Shown here one piece after another: positions 58,207-64,000 of a stretch of DNA of 64,000 nucleotides. Each line of letters starts with the position of its first letter. Position 1 is the first letter of the stretch. A program made the position numbers and the translations under genes. The notes below the pieces were generated by a model. That model saw nothing but the letters and a program-made list of their open reading frames with translations. It was not told the DNA's origin and ran no database searches. Where the stretch lies: NCBI GenBank assembly GCA_024734555.1, contig JANPWX010000651.1, forward strand, positions 2,324,347 through 2,388,346. The letters are read 5' to 3'. This DNA is from Trochalopteron elliotii. Lineage: Eukaryota > Chordata > Aves > Passeriformes > Leiothrichidae.

Positions 58207-60399
58207 TTTAATATAGTCAGCTAAGTTTGACTTCATACTTTGACCCATATTTTAAACAGCAGCATCAAGGAACTCACTATTTCTGCCAGCAGGGCATTTG
58301 GCCCTCTCCTCTTTGCTGTGCTCTCTGCCTCCCTTCTGAAAGGTAATGTGGGATGTATTGATCCAGCTTTTAGGACTTGTTCTGTTTCTGAACCCAGATT
58401 GCAATATAAAGTACAAACACCATTTAAAAAGGGAAGATCTATATTGGAATGACAAAGAGAATAAATTAAAGCACTGTCCTGTCTCTAATGATCTGCAGGC
58501 AGTCTTTAAGGAGGGAATGCCCAGTGTTGTCTACCTGAATGATGCTTTACAGTCTCCAGTATCAGGGGACTTCAGTGAGCACAGTATTGATTTTTGTTCC
58601 TACATTAAGCTTTTAGCTTTGCAAATGGTTTTCTTTGAAATCATTAACACTGCAATGTGCAGCATGAGGGTGAAATAGCTCTGCTGCTGTGCAGGTACCA
58701 TCTCTGGTCACTTCCTTCTTCCCTTCCTCTGTTGAACCATCATTCAGCTGATGCACCTGCAGGAGAGTGAGGAGAAAAGGAAGTGAAGTTGCAAGCCAGG
58801 ACAGCCTTGGAACTGGGTGAGGAAAACCAATTTTTCAAGAAATTGGCAATTTTTAAAGCTTTCTTAGTGGTTGTGAGCCTGGGGTGGGAGAAGTGAAACA
58901 CAGTCAAGGGCTGTGTCTGAATCCTCTGGGTGGCACCTGGCTGTGGGCGTGGGGAGGCTGTAACATCTCAGTGGGGGCTGAGAGCATCAGCATGCTTATT
59001 CCTGCTTGAACAAAGAATCTTAGGTAAATTCATCTATCAGGTAAGCTCAGATTTTCCCACCTCAAGACTGAAGACAGTTAAGTGGTGACAGGAAAACACT
59101 GGAGGTCTGTTACTAATGTCGGACTGAGGTTTGCACCAGGCCCCAGGTTTGTTTGTTAGAGGATTAACACAGCTGAATCAGTAAATCAAGGTGGTTGCAG
59201 TTGTTTCAGATTTATCCAGATACTTGTTTGATGGGATCTGCTTGCAGACAGGAGCATGTCACTGCAGACACAGCTATGCTGCTTGGAGCAGCTCACTCCC
59301 TCTGTTACTCTTCCCTCTCCATGTGCGGCTTCCTGCTTTAAGGGCTGACCCTCACCCCAGGGGAGTGGGAAGGCTGCTGCAATATAGGTGGATGCTGTGA
59401 AACTCTCATCCTCTGGGAAAGATTGCAGAGACACCCTCTGGTATGCCCAGGCAGGGCGGGGATTATCCACTGGGTGAAGGGTCTCTCAGTTGTATTGAGG
59501 GGGAAGGATGTTTATCACTTTTGCTTTTCTCTGTGTGCATGAGCCCAACGACCCGAGTCCTTCAAATCTAATGATGCTGTTTAACTTCAGGACAGGACAA
59601 GGAGCTTTTTGCCCTTAATGCTCCTGACTTGGCTGCTGCAGTGAGTTCATGGGAGATAGGGATGTCTGTCTCTGCTGTTACAGAAAGGAGGGGGATGTGA
59701 TGTGGTGACAGAAGCAGCAAGTCCCCAAGTCCTAGAGGCTTCTATATCACCATGGTTATTTTAGTGTCAGTTCTTCATGGGAAGAAGGGCTGGAAGGGAC
59801 ATGGAGATCTTGTCTAGTGCTCTCTGCAGTCCCAAGATGGAGTCAACTTGCTCAAAGGTTTGTTTTGGTGCAGCATTGCACAGGATGGGCTCTGCTGCTC
59901 TGACCAGCACTGCCTGTCCTACTCCCACCAGACCCTGCTGGACCCCTCCTCTGCAGTGTAGGTCATTGCTGCTCAGGGAGGAAACTGCAGCTCCCTCCTC
60001 TCTCTGCACTGCACAGCCCTTTTGGGGAATACTGCAATGCCAGTGTCCAGTTTATTTGCAGTAGCAGATAAAGACAACCCCTCTCAGTGCTCTGGAGTCA
60101 TTCTGTTTGGTCTCCTGCATCTTCTCCTTCATCTAGACCAGTAACTCACACACACAAATAGTGTGTGTGGAGCTGGAGCATTTGTAACAACTTGATTTGT
60201 GCTTTGATTTAGTTTTTCATATTTTGTTCTGCATCATGTCTCCATCAAGACAGCTCAAATAAGAGGCAATTGTTTTCATGGCTAGAAAGTTTCCCAGGCT
60301 TGCTCTTAGTGAGTGTGCTCCAGGAAGAGACCAGCCTCCCACCTTAGCAAGCAGCAGAGAAAAATTTTCTTTTCTGTGGTCTCCTCCCTCCCCCAGTCC
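58207..60399. other. Non-coding sequence, nothing recognised
   Basis: Frames of 67-110 codons without recognisable domains. CACACACAAATAGTGTGTGTG near 60148 is a small hairpin-like CA/TG inverted repeat. Confidence 0.5.
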
Positions 60400-60670
60400 A
60401 CTAGTGTGTCAAAACCTTGAGTTTCGTGTAAAGTTGTTAAATAAGCTTCTAGGCAAAATAAAAGATCAAAAGGGGTCTAATTAGCTGCAGTCTGCTTAGG
60501 AATTGTGGTTGTTTACTTAGTTTTATAAATTGACACTTTTAACAGTAGAACTCAAAGCAAAAACAATGTAATTATTTCCTTATTTGAAGCTTAGGTTTAA
60601 TGTCTTTATTGAAAATTGGGTATTTCTGTGGCATCTCAAGATGCTTTATTCTATCAAATCTGGAGCAAGT
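60400..60670. promoter_or_regulatory. Candidate conserved non-coding element
   Basis: AT-rich unique block with AAGTTGTTAAATAAGC, GGTCTAATTAGCTGCAG near 60475 and ACAATGTAATTATTTCC near 60563. Retained CpG in GAGTTTCGTG. Low to moderate confidence, not verifiable here. Confidence 0.3.
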
Positions 60671-61339
60671 AATTTTTCATTTTGGATTGTAATGTGGTAT
60701 AAATGATAAGGGCCTGATTCAGAAACCTTTTTTTTTTTTTGTCCCCCCCTCTGGCAGCCTGATGAGAAAGCTTTGCAGTCACCTCACAATAACCCTGAAG
60801 ATAATCTAGGGTTTGAGTCTTTGTGAAGCTGCTCGCTCTAATACAAGGGAAAGAGTGAGATTTCTGAGCTCTTAGATAGGATGCCCAAAACCAGCTTGCC
60901 ATCCCAGGATTTTTAGTTCTTTTCATATCTCTTACCAGTTGTAGGATGCCAAGGCAAAAATGTGTTTCTCCTATAACCTTTCTGTGCTGTGATCATGTCT
61001 CTTGGGAGTACTGTGTGCTTAATTTAAATCTTAAAGAGGGTAGCAGGTAGTTGAATGGAGAACATCTAGTGACTAAACAAAAGGAGGGAGGAGAGAGAGA
61101 GATGAGTTCTGTTATAATTTTTTCAGTTTTGCTCTGTTATGACCTGATCATGTGTCTTGTTTCCCAGTGTCTGATCATTTGGACATACCATGAGTCAATT
61201 TCACATTCCAACTTCATTAAATTTCACCTCAGTAACTTAGAGCAGCATGGATGGAGGAGAGGAGTGTCCTCATGAAATTGTGTTAGGGCTTGTATAGGTT
61301 ACGAATTTTATTTATGCTGTGACAGGACTCACAGGCTCC
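60671..61339. other. Non-coding sequence with a T tract
   Basis: A 13-base T run lies at 60728-60740, followed by GTCCCCCCC. No genes or named repeat seen. Confidence 0.5.
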
Positions 61340-61440
61340 ATTTAGAACCAGAGGCTGATGGTGCTGGTACTTTACTAATGCACAGGAAATCGTGGTGCCT
61401 GCCCTAAGACCTTACCACCCATCAAGACAAACGGCAAATA
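61340..61440 (-). mobile_element. Possible MIR/L2-type tail relic (antisense)
   Basis: GGTGCCTGCCCTAAGACCTT, ACCACCCATCAAGACAAACG follow loosely the antisense tail seen clearly at 32.86 kb (AGTCCCTGCCCTGAAGAGCT). The match is weak and could be chance. Confidence 0.35.
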
Positions 61441-63229
61441 TAGGATTTGTGTGATGGTGATTGCAGAAAAGAGTCAGTCCCTCAGTGAACTTTCAACTTT
61501 TTTTTGGCGTTTATCTAAAAGTTCATGCAAATTGAGGTGGGTTTCTTTGATCTGAGACCTCTCTTTTGTAATTTCAACTGCTCCCTGGCTTGTGTCAGAA
61601 ATACTGTGAGTGGAGTTTCCCTGGGGTTTTTGCACAGCCCAGGTTTTAGCTGGGCTGGGAGGGACATGAGGCAAGATTTATACATCAGAACAGGACTTGC
61701 AGTAAAGAAATTTTTATTGGCATATTTTACATTGTCCTAATTCAAAAGTTTCAGTTCTTGATGATCATTCTGGGCATAGGTTCAAGGCTTCATTTGCACT
61801 TGGCTCAGCTCAGATGCTGGAGGAAACTTTCATGATGGGAGACAGGTCCTTTTCCTTCAAAACCAGAATTTCTTGGTAGATGGTAGGATTGGATAAGAGC
61901 TTCCTTTGCAAAACCAGAAGGGATTTGCTTGAATTTTTCCAACTGTGCTTCTCTGATGCAGTGTGGTGATTACAGGAGAGCTTTTCAAGTGTCCCTCTGA
62001 GAGTTTAGGCATGGTCTGGCTACTTGCATCTGTGGGGTTTTCAGTAACTAGAATTCACCAAACGAAAAGCTTGGCACATCCATATATTCTAGGAAGGTTT
62101 CCCTGAGAGAATGGGTATTTATTCTTTAGTAACTCTCAATCTTTTTATTGGCTAATTAGTAAAGAGACATTGGTTTCTAAGCCTGAGACAGATGCTTTGT
62201 GGAAAAGGTTCAGTCATTCTGTATGCATGCTCTATATGGACTGTGTTGCCATATGGCATAAGCACAGTCCAAGGCCTCTGTCCATTTGCTCCCTAAAGAT
62301 GCCTGGTGGCTTCAGTAGGAAGAGACAGAGCTCAGGAGCAGCTCTGTGAGCCACTGCAGAGGGCCATGGATACAGTTTAGTGCATAATGTAACATAAGGA
62401 TTCTATGAAGGGGAGTTTGGCTCCTCTGTCCCATCCAGAGCAAGAGGAGATGGATGTTGTCCTTGGCTGTGTGTTGGGTCAAGAACTCAAATATTGTGGA
62501 GCTGCTCTGTGCTGTCAGACTCGTTGCTAGGAGCATTTGTGTCATGCAGAGCATCACCCCTGGGAACCTGAGTTTGGACAGCACAGAGCAGCTTGCATCT
62601 GGCTGTCACACTGCCATAGCGGTCATTAAATAACACTTCAGTGTTTTAGAGTTCAGTGGTTTTGTTTAAGTATCAAATAAAGGCTTTTTTAAAAATTGAA
62701 TTTAGCTCAATCATCTGGTTGTGTGGCTGACTTGAGCAGGAGCACTGAAAGTCTGCAGAATTCTCAAAATACACCAGAGTGAAAACCCTTATGATCTCAT
62801 AAACTATACAAATCAAGTAACTGGACTAATTGGTTTGTGATCTGCCACTGAGGGACAGGAATGTGTGCGCACGTCAGAGGCAGGAAACCAACGCTTCCAC
62901 CAGAACATGCAGCTACTTCTTGGGTGAGGTGAATGCAATCTACGCTTTTAATTTCATCTCCCCCAGGCAGTTTACACCAACGGGCCTACTCTAAAAGTTT
63001 CATTTAGACATATGTGATTTTTCCTTTTTTTCTTACTCCTCAGGAACATGCAAGTCTTGTAAATTCTCATTATTGTTTAACCCCTTAGAAAGTCACCCAA
63101 ACTGGCCAATACACTGTACAGCTATCTCTTGAGTCCACTGTATTGCCTCTAGATAATGGCTGGTGCTTCAGTGTCAATCCAGGAATTTCCATGTTGTAGA
63201 CCACCAATCAGGTAATAAAGAGAGAAATT
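61441..63229. other. Non-coding sequence, nothing recognised
   Basis: Frames of 66-90 codons without recognisable domains; no named repeat. Confidence 0.5.
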
Positions 63230-63480
63230 CTTATCTGAACATGGGGTTACAACTGCACATTATGGAGCTGAATTCAACATGTTGTTATATGTATTATTGC
63301 CATGTTTTGACTACCTACAAATTAGAGTATTAATCATGTAATTATATAACTTATGATTACCTAAAAATACTCCCTCTTCAAATGACTGTTGCAAATTTGT
63401 CATCTGCTTATTATGATTCATTAAATATGTTGTAACTGGGTTATAATCTTCATTAGTTTCACAGAATAAATCCAAAACCA
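63230..63480. promoter_or_regulatory. Candidate conserved non-coding element
   Basis: Very AT-rich unique block with GAGTATTAATCATGTAATTA near 63326, TTATGATTACC near 63351, TATTATGATTCATTAAATAT near 63409 and CTTCATTAGTTTCAC near 63448. Dense TAAT cores, no repeat match. Inferred enhancer only. Confidence 0.35.
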
Positions 63481-64000
63481 AGGATAACCCTTTTTGTTTT
63501 CACCAAAACAAGCAGTCGTCGCTGTTGATGTATGTCTCCTTCACAAAGAGAAGTCTTGGTCCTAAACTCACTTCCACTTCAAGAATAAACCTCTCAGGAG
63601 CAACATTAGCAGCATACAGAAAACAGGGATTTGTAAAATAATATTAACTTCTATAATTTATAAACCTCATTTCAGATTCCTTTCTTTTGACCATTTTGTT
63701 TTCAGAAGCATTCATCAGAGCACTGGATTTTAATTTCCTTTTAACTGACAAATTTTGGAATCAGACAAGATTCATTTCTCTGATTACTGCTGGACAAGGC
63801 TTGTAGGTAGTGATAGTGTCTTTTATTAGATGGAGCAGCATGGTTGGAGAGCTCAGGCAAACTTTGAGGCACATGAACCCTCCAAATCTGAACCAGAAGC
63901 TGTCAGTGCTAAGCAGATGCTGAATAAGCAGCTGCTTGGGGTTAGATATGTGTGAATTAGACAATCTCAGTGAGGGGAAGGTGGTGAGAGTAGGTATCTC
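63481..64000. other. Non-coding sequence to the window edge
   Basis: Nothing recognised. A 67-codon antisense frame at 63761-63964 has no domain. Confidence 0.45.

Noticed and set aside
1..64000. CRISPR arrays, operons, bacterial promoters or prophage
   Set aside because: No regularly spaced direct repeats, no dense coding and a CpG-depleted, LINE/SINE-containing vertebrate background.
1..64000. Endogenous retrovirus or its LTRs
   Set aside because: I saw no paired LTRs, primer-binding site or retroviral protein in the frames. A worn solo LTR could escape reading by eye.
1..64000. tRNA genes
   Set aside because: The only B-box-like strings belong to MIR relics and lack a foldable tRNA around them.

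Overview
The window looks like a vertebrate, almost certainly avian, non-coding interval: about 64 kb of gene-poor, CpG-depleted sequence in which I can support no protein-coding exon, no RNA gene and no CpG-island promoter. The best evidence for a bird is repeat content. There are several fragments of chicken-repeat-1 (CR1) LINEs with the typical avian 3' ends (about 5.86-6.56, 7.60-8.64, 12.60-12.76, 35.92-36.06 and 43.24-43.34 kb). There are also old amniote MIR/L2-type relics (clearest at 30.6, 32.8-33.05, 51.2 and 54.3 kb) and very little other interspersed repeat. Open reading frames are short, carry no recognisable domain and fit chance.

Layout. 1-5.8 kb: unremarkable. 5.86-8.64 kb: two ancient antisense CR1 copies, the second about 1 kb long and running from the element's 3' end into its reverse-transcriptase ORF. 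9-19 kb: short repeats and AT-rich blocks that look like conserved non-coding elements (CNEs), the most striking at 17.37-18.08 kb, followed by a T/G-rich tract at 19.03-19.17 kb. 19.2-35 kb: CNE-like blocks near 22.1, 23.9-24.4, 27.3, 28.1-28.4, 29.6 and 32.5 kb, with MIR-type relics at 30.6 and 32.8 kb. 35-44 kb: two CR1 tails, a large AT-rich CNE-like block at 36.67-37.42 kb, a perfect 13-bp hairpin at 38.54 kb and another CNE-like block at 42.33-42.68 kb. 44.3-46.95 kb: a 46-bp duplicated segment (43 of 46 bases identical, copies 2.5 kb apart), the second copy lying next to a long near-perfect hairpin flanked by 8-bp direct repeats. 49.8-64 kb: low-complexity tracts including (CT)18.5 at 50.98 kb, MIR relics, and CNE-like blocks at 50.70, 60.4 and 63.2 kb.

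Together the absence of genes and the repeated homeodomain-like TAATTA cores fit a gene desert or large intron near a developmental regulator, acting through distal enhancers. That is inference: conservation cannot be seen in a single sequence, and I cannot name the neighbouring gene. I found no evidence of a new enzymatic, defence or mobile system. The most unusual signals are the duplicated 46-bp module and the adjacent hairpin at 46.88-46.94 kb.
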